In this document: positions 36,210 to 44,987 of the stretch, piece by piece
How positions within the stretch are numbered: position 1 is the first letter of the stretch
Layout of the letters: each line of letters starts with the position of its first letter
Notes under the pieces: model-generated
Seen by the model: the letters and a program-made list of their open reading frames with translations, nothing else
Databases searched by the model: none
What the model was told of the DNA's origin: nothing
Source: Chitinophaga polysaccharea
Lineage (GTDB): Bacteria > Bacteroidota > Bacteroidia > Chitinophagales > Chitinophagaceae
Assembly: GCF_007829335.1 (NCBI RefSeq)
Contig: NZ_VIWO01000001.1
Coordinates: 1,674,001 to 1,738,000 of the forward strand
DNA length: 64,000 nucleotides
Direction: 5' to 3'
Program-made: the position numbers and the translations under genes

Positions 36210-36596
36210 TCATTTTTCTGATTCCTTTTTCAGCACAATCTTTTGTGGAGGGGAGCTGAGTTGTTTAAGTCCCAGCGGCTCTACAGACTTGCTGACTTCA
36301 CTCATCTTGCTGCGAAACATGAGCTCACTTTTCACATTGATATACTCCCACTTGAGCTCTTTTATTTCTTTGCCCAGTTTATTTATACGTCTTATTTTTT
36401 TCTCTGCGAGGTGACTGTTAGCGATGTAGATGAGGGCTAAACAAGCCAGGAAACCGATGAAGGGCATGTTTTGCACCAACGCTCGGTAGTTGATGCGCAA
36501 ACGCCATTCTTTTTTTTGTTCATCCGGGGGGGTAGTGATGTTTACTTCCTCCGGAGCATCCTGGATTGTCTCGATAGTTTCTACTTCCTGCAACAC
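36210..36596 (-). CDS. ftsL: FtsL-like cell division protein
   Basis: The 128-residue protein occupies the ftsL position between rsmH and ftsI. It has a cytosolic N-terminus of about 50 residues, one membrane segment (PFIGFLACLALIYIANS) and a heptad-like coiled coil (KIRRINKLGKEIKELKWEY) as in FtsL/FtsL-like (FtsB-type) proteins. Sequence identity in this family is low, so the call rests mainly on position and layout. The start is a GTG at 36596; an in-frame stop at 36600-36602 excludes a longer form. Confidence 0.8.
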   Translation of the reverse strand: MLQEVETIETIQDAPEEVNITTPPDEQKKEWRLRINYRALVQNMPFIGFLACLALIYIANSHLAEKKIRRINKLGKEIKELKWEYINVKSELMFRSKMSEVSKSVEPLGLKQLSSPPQKIVLKKESEK

Positions 36597-36698
36597 GCGC
36601 TATGTCTTTTTAAAAAATTGACAATATAAACCTGAACGCAATTCAAACAGATGTGTTTAGGATAGGGTAGGATAATACGGGCGGTTTTTCAATCCGCG

Positions 36699-37610
36699 TC
36701 ATGTTGTTTTTTCGGCTACCCGCAGTTTTGCACTTCTGGATCTTCCATTGGCTTTCAACTCTGCATCGCTGGCGGTAACCGGTTTTTTTGTGATTAATTT
36801 GAACAATTTAGGGGGTGTTTCCTTCGCAAACGGATCTTCGGGTACTTCATCAAAACGGCCAGTCTTCATAAAATTTTTCACCATCCTGTCTTCCAGCGAG
36901 TGGAAAGTAATGATGGCTAGTCTGCCTCCCGGTTTAAGTACGTTGGTAGCTTGCTCCAGTAAATCTTTCAGTGCGCCCAGTTCATCGTTGACGGCAATAC
37001 GCAGTGCCTGGAAGACTTGTGCCAGGTATTTTTGCGGGTTGCCTTTTACGATGGGTTGGATAACGGATTTGAATTCCGCGATAGTGCGCATGGGGTGTGT
37101 TTTGCGTTGCTTAACAATTGTTTGTGCCAGGGTTTTGGCGTTAGTCACTTCTCCATATTCCTGGAAAATCAGTTGTAACCTTGCTTCTCCCCATGTGGCC
37201 AGCAATTGGGCGGCGGTAAATTCCGTTCTCTGATCCATCCGCATATCCAGGTCGCCATCGAAGCGAATGCTGAATCCTCTTTCTGCTGTATCGAACTGGT
37301 GCGATGAAACGCCCAGATCTGCCAGTACCCCATCTACCTGTTCGGCTTTGTGCAATTTCAGAAAGCGTTGCAGGTGACGGAAATTTTGTTGTACAAAAGT
37401 TACGCGATCGTCTATAATTCTGTTGCGGTAAGCATCTTCATCCTGATCGAATACTATCAATCGTCCGTTTTTGCCCAGCTTTTCCAATATGGCTCTTGAA
37501 TGTCCTCCGCCTCCAAACGTAGCATCCACATATATCCCTTCCGGGTTAATGTGTAACAGCTCCGTAGTTTCCTGCAGCAGAACGGGTAAATGATATTGTT
37601 GTTCGCCCAT
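36699..37610 (-). CDS. rsmH: 16S rRNA (cytosine(1402)-N(4))-methyltransferase
   Basis: The 303-residue product is RsmH (MraW), which N4-methylates C1402 of 16S rRNA using SAM. Motifs: YHLPVLLQETTELL at the start, SAM-binding DATFGGGGHSRAIL, GVLADLGVSSHQFD and the C-terminal IITFHSLEDRMVKNFM. Length is typical. It lies 12 bp after mraZ and 102 bp before ftsL. Confidence 0.98.
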   Translation of the reverse strand: MGEQQYHLPVLLQETTELLHINPEGIYVDATFGGGGHSRAILEKLGKNGRLIVFDQDEDAYRNRIIDDRVTFVQQNFRHLQRFLKLHKAEQVDGVLADLGVSSHQFDTAERGFSIRFDGDLDMRMDQRTEFTAAQLLATWGEARLQLIFQEYGEVTNAKTLAQTIVKQRKTHPMRTIAEFKSVIQPIVKGNPQKYLAQVFQALRIAVNDELGALKDLLEQATNVLKPGGRLAIITFHSLEDRMVKNFMKTGRFDEVPEDPFAKETPPKLFKLITKKPVTASDAELKANGRSRSAKLRVAEKTT

Positions 37611-37622
37611 GTGCTCCCCTCT

Positions 37623-38090
37623 TTAAATTGAAATATTGTTATCTCCTCCTCCCATTACCTGTTGTGCCAGATCACTGAACGCTCCTGGTGAGAAATTTTC
37701 AAAGAACTCCTGGTATTTAGCTTTATCCCAGATCTCGATTTTATTGGTTGCTGCTGCCAGCACGATATCTTTTTCCAGATTGGCGTAAGACAACAGGTTT
37801 TTTGGCACCAGTAGTCTTCCTGCACTGTCTAGCTCCAGAATGGTGGCTCCGTTTAGAAAGTACCGCCTGAATTCCCTTACTTTTGGGTCAAAGTCATTCA
37901 GCTTGCTGATACGTTCGAAAATAGGCTGCCATTCGTTCATGGGATACAGGGACAAGCATTTTTCAAACCCTCGGTTAATCACAAACTGTCCTCCGGCCCC
38001 GTCTGATAACTGCTTTTTAAATCCGGCAGGTAACAGAAAGCGTCCTTTTGCGTCCAGCGTCGATTCATATTCACCGAGAAATCCTGTCAT
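37623..38090 (-). CDS. mraZ: Transcriptional regulator MraZ
   Basis: The 155-residue product is MraZ, a ring-forming AbrB-fold DNA-binding protein and autorepressor of the dcw cluster. It has two copies of the SpoVT/AbrB-like domain with the signature LDAKGRFLLPAGFK and LDSAGRLLVPKNLL. I set the start at 38090 (MTGFLGEYESTLDAKGR); an upstream ATG at 38129 would place 13 extra residues and would lie inside the operator repeats at 38116-38152. The gene opens the 17-kb division and wall cluster. Confidence 0.96.
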   Translation of the reverse strand: MTGFLGEYESTLDAKGRFLLPAGFKKQLSDGAGGQFVINRGFEKCLSLYPMNEWQPIFERISKLNDFDPKVREFRRYFLNGATILELDSAGRLLVPKNLLSYANLEKDIVLAAATNKIEIWDKAKYQEFFENFSPGAFSDLAQQVMGGGDNNISI

Positions 38091-38115
38091 ACCATGGGGC
38101 AAAGTCCTTGAAAAT

Positions 38116-38152
38116 CCATTTTCTAACACAAAATAACACTTTTTCCCACTTT
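38116..38152 (-). promoter_or_regulatory. MraZ boxes: four heptamers at 10-bp spacing
   Basis: On the minus strand four heptamers recur every 10 bp with 3-nt spacers: AAAGTGG (38152-38146), AAAGTGT (38142-38136), TTTGTGT (38132-38126) and AAAATGG (38122-38116). The first two match the AAAGTG[T/G]-N3 MraZ box described for mollicutes, and the same repeats read as TGKKN every 10 bp as in E. coli. They lie 26 bp upstream of the mraZ start and predict autorepression. Confidence 0.8.
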
Positions 38153-38492
38153 TTAACGAAAAAATACTTTATAAATTTTTTCCACAGGTGGTCCGACGGC
38201 TATAGTAGCCCTTTCGATCCCATTTTGCACTGGATAATGTGCATTTTTTCATAATGCATGTTAATAACGTGTTTATAAGTATGTCTACAATGTGTAAATT
38301 GTGTTAATTGAGTATCCTGTGGGACTTTATAGAAAAACAAGAAAGTGGGAAAATATAAAAATAACAGCTACCTCTGCCAGGGTGAAAAACAGCTGTTTGG
38401 CCGATTTAATTCCCTCTTTTGCAAAATTTTAACAGCAATGAAAATCTCTCTGCCTTACATTTACATTTAATTCTTAATTTTGCCACTCTTTT
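38153..38492. other. Intergenic region between mraZ and bamD
   Basis: About 340 bp lie between the MraZ boxes and bamD, with no ORF. A 12-bp perfect palindrome AAACAGCTGTTT (38387-38398) and a -7 match TAATTTTG (38475-38482) close to the bamD ATG are visible. A lone AAAGTGGGA at 38343 repeats the MraZ-type core on the plus strand. I saw no RNA gene. Confidence 0.5.
38475..38482 (+). promoter_or_regulatory. Candidate -7 element of bamD
   Basis: TAATTTTG is a full match to the Bacteroidetes -7 element. The -33 region (TCTG, 22 nt upstream) is weak. The start site would fall only about 5 nt before the ATG at 38493, so the mRNA would be nearly leaderless or the promoter is elsewhere. Confidence 0.4.
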
Positions 38493-39323
38493 ATGCAGAA
38501 ATTTTTATTGTACATCAGTGTTCTTGCGCTTGTCATCACCACCTCCTGTAATAACCAGTTACGGAGAATAGAGAAAAGCAACAACTTTGAGAAGAAGCTG
38601 GAATACGCTAACCAGTTATTCCAGAAGAAGAAATACAATACAGCAATTACACTCTATACTGACCTGGTACAAGTGTATAAGGGTACCGATAAGTTTGAGC
38701 CGATGTATTATAATTTCGCATACTGCTCTTATTATGTAAAGGATTATATCCAGGCAGCTTTCCAGTTTAAAAACTACCTGGACCTGTTCCCGAACAGCCC
38801 AAGAGCCGTGGAAATAGATTATATGCAGGCCTATTGCTATTATAAGCAGTCGCCCAAGGTATCCCTGGATCAAACCAATACCATGAAGGCCATTGCCGCT
38901 ATGCAAACCTTCATCAATAACTATCCCACTGCGGAAAAAGTGGCGGAAGCCAATCTCGTGATCGAATTGTGCCGCCGCAAGCTGGAAAAGAAAGAATTCA
39001 ACAGCGCCGAATTGTATTATAACCTTGGCTTTTTTAAAGCAGCCGGTATTGCCTTCAAAAACCTGATGCGCAATTACCCCGACTCTGATAAAAGCGATGG
39101 ATACAAAGTAATGGCTATCAGGGCTTATTATAATTATGCTAAAAACAGTATTCCGGAAAAGCAGAAGGAGCGTTATGCCACCGTGTTGGACGAATACCTG
39201 GACTTCGCGGATCACTACCCGAACAGCAAATTGAAGCCAGATGCCGAAAAATTTTATACCTTAGCACAAAACAACATAAAATCACTGGATAATGAGCAAA
39301 TTAAAGCGAAGTCTAACCAGTAG
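38493..39323 (+). CDS. bamD: Outer membrane assembly lipoprotein BamD
   Basis: The 276-residue product is BamD, the lipoprotein subunit of the beta-barrel assembly machine. The signal peptide ends in TTSC (Cys19). The mature protein is built of tetratricopeptide-like repeats: KKKYNTAITLYTDLVQVY, YIQAAFQFKNYLDLFPNS, AMQTFINNYPTAEKVAEA, GIAFKNLMRNYPDSDKSD and VLDEYLDFADHYPNSK. The order bamD-rpoZ-coaBC is common in Bacteroidota. The end of the gene overlaps the start of rpoZ by 32 bp. Confidence 0.95.
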   Translation: MQKFLLYISVLALVITTSCNNQLRRIEKSNNFEKKLEYANQLFQKKKYNTAITLYTDLVQVYKGTDKFEPMYYNFAYCSYYVKDYIQAAFQFKNYLDLFPNSPRAVEIDYMQAYCYYKQSPKVSLDQTNTMKAIAAMQTFINNYPTAEKVAEANLVIELCRRKLEKKEFNSAELYYNLGFFKAAGIAFKNLMRNYPDSDKSDGYKVMAIRAYYNYAKNSIPEKQKERYATVLDEYLDFADHYPNSKLKPDAEKFYTLAQNNIKSLDNEQIKAKSNQ

Positions 39324-39633
39324 CCTTAATCCCTGGGTAGAAACCAAAAATACTACCGACATTAAGAACAGAACTGGTAATTTATATGAGTCTATTGCCG
39401 TGATAGCCAAACGCGCCAATCAGATCAATATTTCCGTGAAAGAGGAGCTCCATTCCAAACTGGAAGAGTTTGCCAGCCATACGGACAACCTCGAGGAAGT
39501 GCACGAGAATAAAGAGCAGATCGAAATTTCCCGTTTTTACGAAAGATTGGCTAATCCAGCTATTCAGGCTACGCAGGAATTCCTGGACAACAAAATTTAT
39601 TTCCGCAAGAACGATGACGATTTGTTCAGCTAA
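39292..39633 (+). CDS. rpoZ: RNA polymerase omega subunit (RpoZ-like)
   Basis: The 113-residue product is the Bacteroidota form of RNA polymerase omega, which helps fold the beta' subunit. It contains NRTGNLYESIAVIAKRANQI, the conserved Rpb6/omega helix, and a longer acidic C-terminal region than in E. coli (EEVHENKEQIEISRFYERLANP). The gene starts inside the 3' end of bamD (32 bp overlap), so the two are translationally coupled. A hairpin with T-run follows at 39694. Confidence 0.9.
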   Translation: MSKLKRSLTSSLNPWVETKNTTDIKNRTGNLYESIAVIAKRANQINISVKEELHSKLEEFASHTDNLEEVHENKEQIEISRFYERLANPAIQATQEFLDNKIYFRKNDDDLFS

Positions 39634-39693
39634 TCCATCCCACATTATTTTGTGAGGTACGCGATTGCGAAAAAGAAAAATATTAATTTCATG

Positions 39694-39726
39694 GCGGCAG
39701 AATGATTTCTGCCGCTTTTCGTTTTT
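39694..39726 (+). terminator. Terminator after rpoZ, directly before coaBC
   Basis: Arms GCGGCAGAA (39694-39702) and TTCTGCCGC (39707-39715) form a perfect 9-bp stem with a TGAT loop, followed by TTTTCGTTTTT. The next start codon is only 5 bp later, so coaBC either relies on readthrough, an attenuation-like control, or an almost leaderless transcript. Confidence 0.85.
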
Positions 39727-39730
39727 ATAT

Positions 39731-40957
39731 ATGTCCATGGACGCTATTAACATGCTACAAGGAAAGAAAATCCTGCTGGGAGTGTCCGGCAGCATCGCTG
39801 CCTACAAGGCGGCTACCCTTACCCGGTTGCTGGTAAAAGAAGGCGCTACTGTAAAAGTGGTGATGACGCCCGCCGCTGCCGACTTTATCACCCCGCTTAC
39901 CCTGGCTACCCTTTCCAAAAACGAGGTACCCATGAATATCAGCGACCATAGCAGCTGGAATAACCATGTCATGCTCGGACGCTGGGCCGATGTAATGGTC
40001 ATTGCCCCCGCCTCCGCCAATACCATCGCCAAAATGGCTTCCGGCCTTTGTGATAACCTCTTACTGGCCGTATATCTCTCTGCTACCTGCCCGGTGCTGT
40101 TTGCCCCCGCCATGGATGAGGACATGTGGCATCATCCGGCTACCCGCCGCAATGTGGATAAACTCATCTCCTACGGAAATCAACAAATACCGGTAGCCGC
40201 CGGGGAACTGGCCAGTGGGCTCTTTGGAGAAGGCCGCATGGCTGAACCAGAACAGATAGTGGCCTGCCTGCAACAGCATTTTCAACAAAAAGTACCTGTA
40301 AATAAACCACTTGGTGGAAAAACAGCCATTGTTACCGCCGGTCCTACAATAGAACATATTGACCCGGTACGCTATATCAGCAACCATTCCAGCGGAAAAA
40401 TGGGTATCGCTATTGCCGAAGCCCTGGCCGATGCCGGCGCCAATGTACAACTGGTACTGGGGCCTACCCCCCAGCAAACCAGCCACCCCGGCATTACCAC
40501 TACCCGCATACAAACCGCCCAGGAAATGTTTGAAGCTGTAACGGCCCGCTTTTCCCAGGCCGATATTGTAGTGGCAGCAGCAGCTGTGGCAGATTACCGC
40601 CCTGCTAACGTAGCCGATAAAAAAATTAAGAAGGGGGAAGCGCAGTTACATATTGACCTGGAAAAAACGCCCGACATCCTGCGTTCGCTGGGAGATAACA
40701 AAACTCAGCAGCTGTTGGTAGGCTTCTCCCTGGAAACCAACAATGAAAAGGAGTATGCACTGAAGAAACTTCGGGAAAAGCACCTGGATATGATCGTAAT
40801 GAACTCACTGGCCGATGCCGGTGCAGGTTTTAACTATGATACCAATAAAATAACCCTGTTTGATAAAAATGGCCGGGAACAAAGTTTTCCATTGAAATCT
40901 AAACAGGCCGTGGCGCAGGATATTGTTTCCGCTATAATAGAATTGCAACATGCATAA
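39731..40957 (+). CDS. coaBC: Bifunctional phosphopantothenoylcysteine decarboxylase/synthase
   Basis: The 408-residue product makes 4'-phosphopantetheine from phosphopantothenate in CoA synthesis. The N-terminal CoaC flavoprotein domain (LLGVSGSIAAYKA, VIAPASANTIAKMASGLCDNLL) carries PAMDEDMW in place of the classic PAMNxxM, a substitution I associate with Bacteroidota. The C-terminal CoaB synthetase (ITAGPTIEHIDPVRYISNHSSGKMG, AAVADYRP, KIKKGEAQLHIDLEKTPDIL) is intact. The frame opens at 39665, but a terminator at 39694-39726 lies within it, so I use ATG 39731; ATG 39752 is the alternative. Its end overlaps the next gene by 8 bp. Confidence 0.95.
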   Translation: MSMDAINMLQGKKILLGVSGSIAAYKAATLTRLLVKEGATVKVVMTPAAADFITPLTLATLSKNEVPMNISDHSSWNNHVMLGRWADVMVIAPASANTIAKMASGLCDNLLLAVYLSATCPVLFAPAMDEDMWHHPATRRNVDKLISYGNQQIPVAAGELASGLFGEGRMAEPEQIVACLQQHFQQKVPVNKPLGGKTAIVTAGPTIEHIDPVRYISNHSSGKMGIAIAEALADAGANVQLVLGPTPQQTSHPGITTTRIQTAQEMFEAVTARFSQADIVVAAAAVADYRPANVADKKIKKGEAQLHIDLEKTPDILRSLGDNKTQQLLVGFSLETNNEKEYALKKLREKHLDMIVMNSLADAGAGFNYDTNKITLFDKNGREQSFPLKSKQAVAQDIVSAIIELQHA

Positions 40958-41879
40958 ACGTTTCCCGTTACTTCTGCTGCTGGCTGGCGCATTGATCCTA
41001 TACTGCCGCCGCCCCGCCCAGGCCCAGGAAATCAGGGCCAACGTGTCTGTGGTAGCTGCCCAGGTACAAGGCGTAGACAAGAAAATATTTACTACCCTGC
41101 AAAATTCCATCCGGGAATTTCTCAACAACCGCCACTGGGCCAACGATGCATTTACCCCGGCCGAACGGATTGAATGCAATTTCCTGCTGAATGTAACCGG
41201 CACTGTAGGTTCCGACACCTATAAGGCCAGTCTCACCATACAGGCTACCCGCCCGGTGTACAACGCCAGCTACGTAACCAGTTTGATGAACATCCAGGAT
41301 AACAGCGTAGTATTCCGGTATGTGGAATTTCAACAGCTGGAATTCAGCGATACCCGTATTGTAGGTAACGATCCGCTATCCTCTAATCTCACAGCTATCC
41401 TTGCCTATTATGTGAATATTATACTGGGACTGGATTATGACTCTTTTTCTCCCCGTGGCGGCGACCCGTACTTCAAAAAGGCGCTGAATATTGTGAATAA
41501 TGCACCGGATGGGAAGGAAATCAGTGGCTGGAAAGCCTTTGAGGGGAATCGTAACCGTTACTGGCTGCAGGACAACCTGCTGAATGCCAAGTTCCTCCAG
41601 TTCCATGATGTGATGTATCAATACCACCGCCAGGGACTGGATGTGATGTACGATGATGTAGCCAAGGGACGTGCGACGGTGCTGAATTGTCTGAATATGC
41701 TGTATTCCATTCACCAGGATATTCCCAATTCCATGCTGATGCAGGTATTTTTTGCCGCAAAAGGGGAAGAATTACAGAAATTATTTGCGAAAGCAATGCC
41801 GCAGGAAAGAAGCCGTGCGGCGGAATTGCTGTCCCAGATGGATGTACCCAATGCACAACGGTATCAACAGATGAAATAA
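40950..41879 (+). CDS. DUF4835 family protein (PorD-type, T9SS-associated)
   Basis: The 309-residue product has a signal peptide (cleavage after QAQ near residue 26) and belongs to the DUF4835 family, named PorD in the type IX secretion literature. Typical stretches are EIRANVSVVAAQVQGVDKKIF, EFLNNRHWANDAFTPAERIECNF, FQQLEFSDTRIVGNDPL and YYVNIILGLDYDSFSPRGGDPYF. It overlaps coaBC by 8 bp, and a DUF4296 lipoprotein gene follows. It is probably periplasmic or outer-membrane associated. The T9SS link is from family knowledge; the biochemical role is not visible. Confidence 0.8.
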   Translation: MHKRFPLLLLLAGALILYCRRPAQAQEIRANVSVVAAQVQGVDKKIFTTLQNSIREFLNNRHWANDAFTPAERIECNFLLNVTGTVGSDTYKASLTIQATRPVYNASYVTSLMNIQDNSVVFRYVEFQQLEFSDTRIVGNDPLSSNLTAILAYYVNIILGLDYDSFSPRGGDPYFKKALNIVNNAPDGKEISGWKAFEGNRNRYWLQDNLLNAKFLQFHDVMYQYHRQGLDVMYDDVAKGRATVLNCLNMLYSIHQDIPNSMLMQVFFAAKGEELQKLFAKAMPQERSRAAELLSQMDVPNAQRYQQMK

Positions 41880-41923
41880 TGGCGGAAGGAAGCATATCTG
41901 CCTGCTAAAAGTGAAATGCGATA

Positions 41924-42418
41924 ATGAAGAATATAATAAAATATACCCCCCTGGCTTTATGGATGCTGTTTATATTTGCCTGCGGAGAGGGGGATAAAGT
42001 ACCGGGTAAATATCTTTCGAAAGATAAAATGAGCAGCATTATGACAGATATGTCGATTGCAGATGCTTATAGCAATGAGTTGCAGGTGCAGCAAAATACT
42101 ACCTATTCTCCCAATTACGATTCAGTGAGACAGGAAAAAGTGAAGATCTACTACAAGCAGATACTGGATTTGCATAAAGTAACGGTGCATGAATTTATGG
42201 ATAGTTATCGCTATTATGAATCGCATCCCAGCAGGTTGAAAGAGGTATTGGAGATGGTGCAGAATAATATCTCCACCAGGAAACAAAAGCTGGGGAACCC
42301 AATAGAAGAAAATGCACCGATCCGCTATCGTTTGAAGAGCATTTTCCCTTATGCCGACAGTGTGATACTGGTTCCCAGGATGGACACCATGCGGCCCTTT
42401 GTTAAGCGGCAGCAATAA
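41924..42418 (+). CDS. DUF4296 lipoprotein
   Basis: The 164-residue product is a predicted lipoprotein (lipobox FIFAC, Cys20) of the DUF4296 family of Bacteroidota. After the leader comes the KYLSKDKMSSIMTDMSIADAYS region and a helical body with MDSYRYYESHPSRLKEVLEMV. Function is unknown in the family. It follows the DUF4835 gene after 44 bp, and the CoA-transferase genes begin 18 bp later on the same strand. Confidence 0.8.
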   Translation: MKNIIKYTPLALWMLFIFACGEGDKVPGKYLSKDKMSSIMTDMSIADAYSNELQVQQNTTYSPNYDSVRQEKVKIYYKQILDLHKVTVHEFMDSYRYYESHPSRLKEVLEMVQNNISTRKQKLGNPIEENAPIRYRLKSIFPYADSVILVPRMDTMRPFVKRQQ

Positions 42419-42436
42419 TCTATAAAACACCAAAAC

Positions 42437-43129
42437 ATGAAGAAAGTAGTAGCTAATGCCGATGAAGCGATACAGGATATCCAGGATGGCGCGGTGCTGA
42501 TGCTGGGAGGGTTTGGTTTGTGTGGTATTCCGGAAAACTGTATTACCGCGTTGGTAAAGAAAGCCGTAAAAGGATTGACCTGTATTTCCAACAATGCGGG
42601 TGTTGATGACTTTGGCCTGGGGCTGTTATTGAAAACACGGCAAATCCGGAAAATGATGTCGTCTTATGTAGGCGAAAATGCAGAATTTGAGCGGCAGTTA
42701 CTGGCCGGAGAACTGGAGGTAGACCTGATTCCCCAGGGCACCCTGGCTACCCGGATCCAGATGGCAGGTATGGGTATTCCAGCCTTCTTTACGCCCGCCG
42801 GTTACGGTACCGAGGTGGCGGAAGGCAAAGAAGTAAGGGTATTTAACGGAAAACCCCATTTGATGGAACTGGCCCTGCATGCCGATTTCGCTATTGTAAA
42901 AGCCTGGAAGGGCGATACCCTGGGTAACCTGGTATTCCGTAAAACCACGAGGAATTTCAGTTCCTCTATGGCCAGAGCAGGACAAATTACGATTGCAGAG
43001 GTAGAGCACCTGGTACAGCCAGGAGAGCTGGACCCGGACAACATCCACGTACCGGGTATTTATGTGCACCGCATATTCCAGGGCGGTAATTATGAAAAAC
43101 GGATTGAACGCAGAACCGTTAAGATCTAG
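42437..43129 (+). CDS. scoA: 3-oxoacid CoA-transferase, subunit A
   Basis: The 230-residue product is the alpha subunit of a succinyl-CoA:3-ketoacid (family I) CoA-transferase. It has the CoA-binding glycine motif [15 protein letters not shown], and [14 protein letters not shown] and [18 protein letters not shown], all typical. Together with the B subunit it activates acetoacetate or related acids with succinyl-CoA or acetyl-CoA, and so joins ketone-body use to the TCA cycle. The B subunit gene follows after 36 bp. Assignment to the Sco rather than the Ato branch is by similarity only. Confidence 0.92.
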   Translation: MKKVVANADEAIQDIQDGAVLMLGGFGLCGIPENCITALVKKAVKGLTCISNNAGVDDFGLGLLLKTRQIRKMMSSYVGENAEFERQLLAGELEVDLIPQGTLATRIQMAGMGIPAFFTPAGYGTEVAEGKEVRVFNGKPHLMELALHADFAIVKAWKGDTLGNLVFRKTTRNFSSSMARAGQITIAEVEHLVQPGELDPDNIHVPGIYVHRIFQGGNYEKRIERRTVKI

Positions 43130-43165
43130 TTCATCAAATTTTCCACTCTTCAAATCTGAAATTTT

Positions 43166-43822
43166 ATGTCGCTCGACAAATATGGTATCGCCAAAAGAAT
43201 AGCGCAGGAGCTGCGGGACGGTATGTATGTTAACCTGGGTATTGGTATTCCCACACTCGTATCCAATTACATTCCGGCAGGAGTGTCTATCATGTTACAA
43301 TCAGAAAATGGTATACTGGGCATGGGGCCGTACCCGGCTACAGAAGATATAGATGCAGACCTGATCAATGCGGGTAAGGAAACTGTTACCCTATTACCAG
43401 GAGGAAGTTTCTTTGATTCTTCCGAAAGCTTCGGTATGATTCGCGCAGGGAAAGTAGACCTCACCGTGCTGGGAGCAATGGAAGTTGCCGACAACGGTGA
43501 TATTGCCAACTGGAAAATCCCGGGAAAGATGGTAAAAGGAATGGGAGGCGCCATGGACCTGGTGGCATCGGCACGTAATATTATCGTGGCCATGATGCAT
43601 ACCAATCCTAAGGGGGAAAGTAAATTATTGCCGCAATGTACCCTGCCATTAACTGGTGTGAACTGTGTAAAGAAGGTAGTAACAGAGCTCGCCGTATTGG
43701 ATGTTACCCCAGATGGCTTTAAGCTGCTGGAACGTGCACCCGGTGTGAGTGTGGACGAAATTCGTGCTAAAACAGCTGGTCGATTAATTGTTGAAGGTGA
43801 AATTCCGGAGATGAAGATCTGA
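43166..43822 (+). CDS. scoB: 3-oxoacid CoA-transferase, subunit B
   Basis: The 218-residue product is the beta subunit and carries the catalytic glutamate, Glu47, in [15 protein letters not shown] (the SENG motif), which forms the CoA thioester intermediate. [15 protein letters not shown] and [18 protein letters not shown] are conserved. Length matches separate-subunit bacterial enzymes; the mitochondrial form is a fusion of A and B. It ends at a clear terminator at 43849. Confidence 0.94.
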   Translation: MSLDKYGIAKRIAQELRDGMYVNLGIGIPTLVSNYIPAGVSIMLQSENGILGMGPYPATEDIDADLINAGKETVTLLPGGSFFDSSESFGMIRAGKVDLTVLGAMEVADNGDIANWKIPGKMVKGMGGAMDLVASARNIIVAMMHTNPKGESKLLPQCTLPLTGVNCVKKVVTELAVLDVTPDGFKLLERAPGVSVDEIRAKTAGRLIVEGEIPEMKI

Positions 43823-43848
43823 TCAGGTAATTACGTATATACGTTACC

Positions 43849-43888
43849 GTGCCCCGCACCTTTATAGGAAGCAGGGGCACTTTATTTT
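43849..43888 (+). terminator. Terminator of the CoA-transferase operon
   Basis: Arms GTGCCCC (43849-43855) and GGGGCAC (43874-43880), extended by an inner CCT/AGG pairing, form a hairpin followed by TTTATTTT. A perfect 12-bp palindrome, ACGTATATACGT, lies just before it at 43833-43844. Confidence 0.8.
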
Positions 43889-43890
43889 AC

Positions 43891-44129
43891 GAAGGGATCA
43901 TTTTTATACTAAATATTAAATACGAATGTTTGGCGCTTTATATATCTATTATAATGATATTATTTAATTATTCATACCCGTTGAAGTGTTAAGAAAGGAA
44001 TGCCCGGTACCGTTTGGTATCAGATATTTTGTATCTCCATACATACTTTCCTGAAATAAAATCTGGAAATCTCAAAGTTCAGAAATCGCCAAATAAGTGC
44101 TAACTTCCACTTTGCTAAAATAGTTCGAG
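43891..44129. other. AT-rich intergenic region before the aminotransferase gene
   Basis: About 240 bp after the terminator contain no ORF. AATGTTTG (43927-43934) is a one-mismatch -7 element. Otherwise I see only AT-rich sequence and no RNA gene. Confidence 0.5.
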
Positions 44130-44969
44130 GTGCAAGTTGGATTTCTTTGTTATAACGGTAAATACATTCCTGCGGCAGACCCGATTTTTACTGCGGACAA
44201 TCGTTCCTTCAGATATGGGGATGGCTTCTTCGAAACGATGAAAGTATACCAGGGCCAAGTATTATTGGCCGACCTCCATTTTGAACGACTCCTCGCCAGT
44301 TTGCATTTATTACACTTCGACATTCCTGCTGATTTTACCAGGGCTTTTTTTGTTAAGCAGATCACTGACCTCTGCGCTAAAAACAATGTGTTGCACCTGG
44401 CACGTGTACGCCTGGCTATATTCCGTTCTGACGGCGGTTTATACGACCCCGTCAATAATTTGCCCAATTATATTATCCAATGCTGGGAATTAAATAAATC
44501 AATATTGGAGTTAAATCAAAATGGGCTGGTAACTGACATTTTCCCGGATGTGAAAAAGAGTTGCGATAAACTCTCTTCCATCAAATCCAATAACTGCCTG
44601 CCTTATGTAATGGCGGCTATGTACGCTAAACAACACCGGCTGAACGAAGCGATTCTGCTGAACCAGTATGGCCGTGTGGCAGACAGTACCATCGCCAATG
44701 TATTCATTGTACGGAACAAAGTGCTGTATACGCCACCTACTTCAGAAGGAGGCGTATGTGGCGTCATGCGTAAATACCTGTTGCAATCAGAATTGCCCTT
44801 TAAAGTGGAAGAACGCGTATTAGATATTGATGACCTGGAAATGGCAGACGAAATCTTCCTGACCAATGCCATTTATGGTATTCGCTGGGTGGGCGTTTTC
44901 CGCGACAGTAGCTATGGCAACGCCACTGCTGCTATTTTACATGAAGTACTGCATGAAGGAATGTTGTAG
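44130..44969 (+). CDS. Class IV PLP aminotransferase (aminodeoxychorismate lyase / branched-chain aminotransferase type)
   Basis: The 279-residue product belongs to the fold-type IV PLP family. The pattern RYGDGFFETMKV and the PLP lysine Lys152 in LSSIKSNNCLPYV are present, with RVADSTIANVF as the cofactor-phosphate loop (VxExTxxNxF with Asp for Glu). The proportions fit 4-amino-4-deoxychorismate lyase (PabC) as well as a small branched-chain or D-amino acid aminotransferase, and I cannot decide. The start is a GTG at 44130 (MQVGFLCYNGKYIP); no better ATG precedes the conserved region. A photolyase gene follows after 18 bp. Confidence 0.85.
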   Translation: MQVGFLCYNGKYIPAADPIFTADNRSFRYGDGFFETMKVYQGQVLLADLHFERLLASLHLLHFDIPADFTRAFFVKQITDLCAKNNVLHLARVRLAIFRSDGGLYDPVNNLPNYIIQCWELNKSILELNQNGLVTDIFPDVKKSCDKLSSIKSNNCLPYVMAAMYAKQHRLNEAILLNQYGRVADSTIANVFIVRNKVLYTPPTSEGGVCGVMRKYLLQSELPFKVEERVLDIDDLEMADEIFLTNAIYGIRWVGVFRDSSYGNATAAILHEVLHEGML

Positions 44970-44987
44970 CTAAAATTACCTGTTTGC

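Noticed and set aside
36748..37233. 161-codon ORF opposite rsmH
   Set aside because: Antisense shadow; composition shows no protein-like pattern and rsmH is complete.
43833..43844. 12-bp palindrome ACGTATATACGT after the CoA-transferase genes as an operator
   Set aside because: It lies between a stop codon and its terminator, where no promoter is expected; noted only within the terminator entry.
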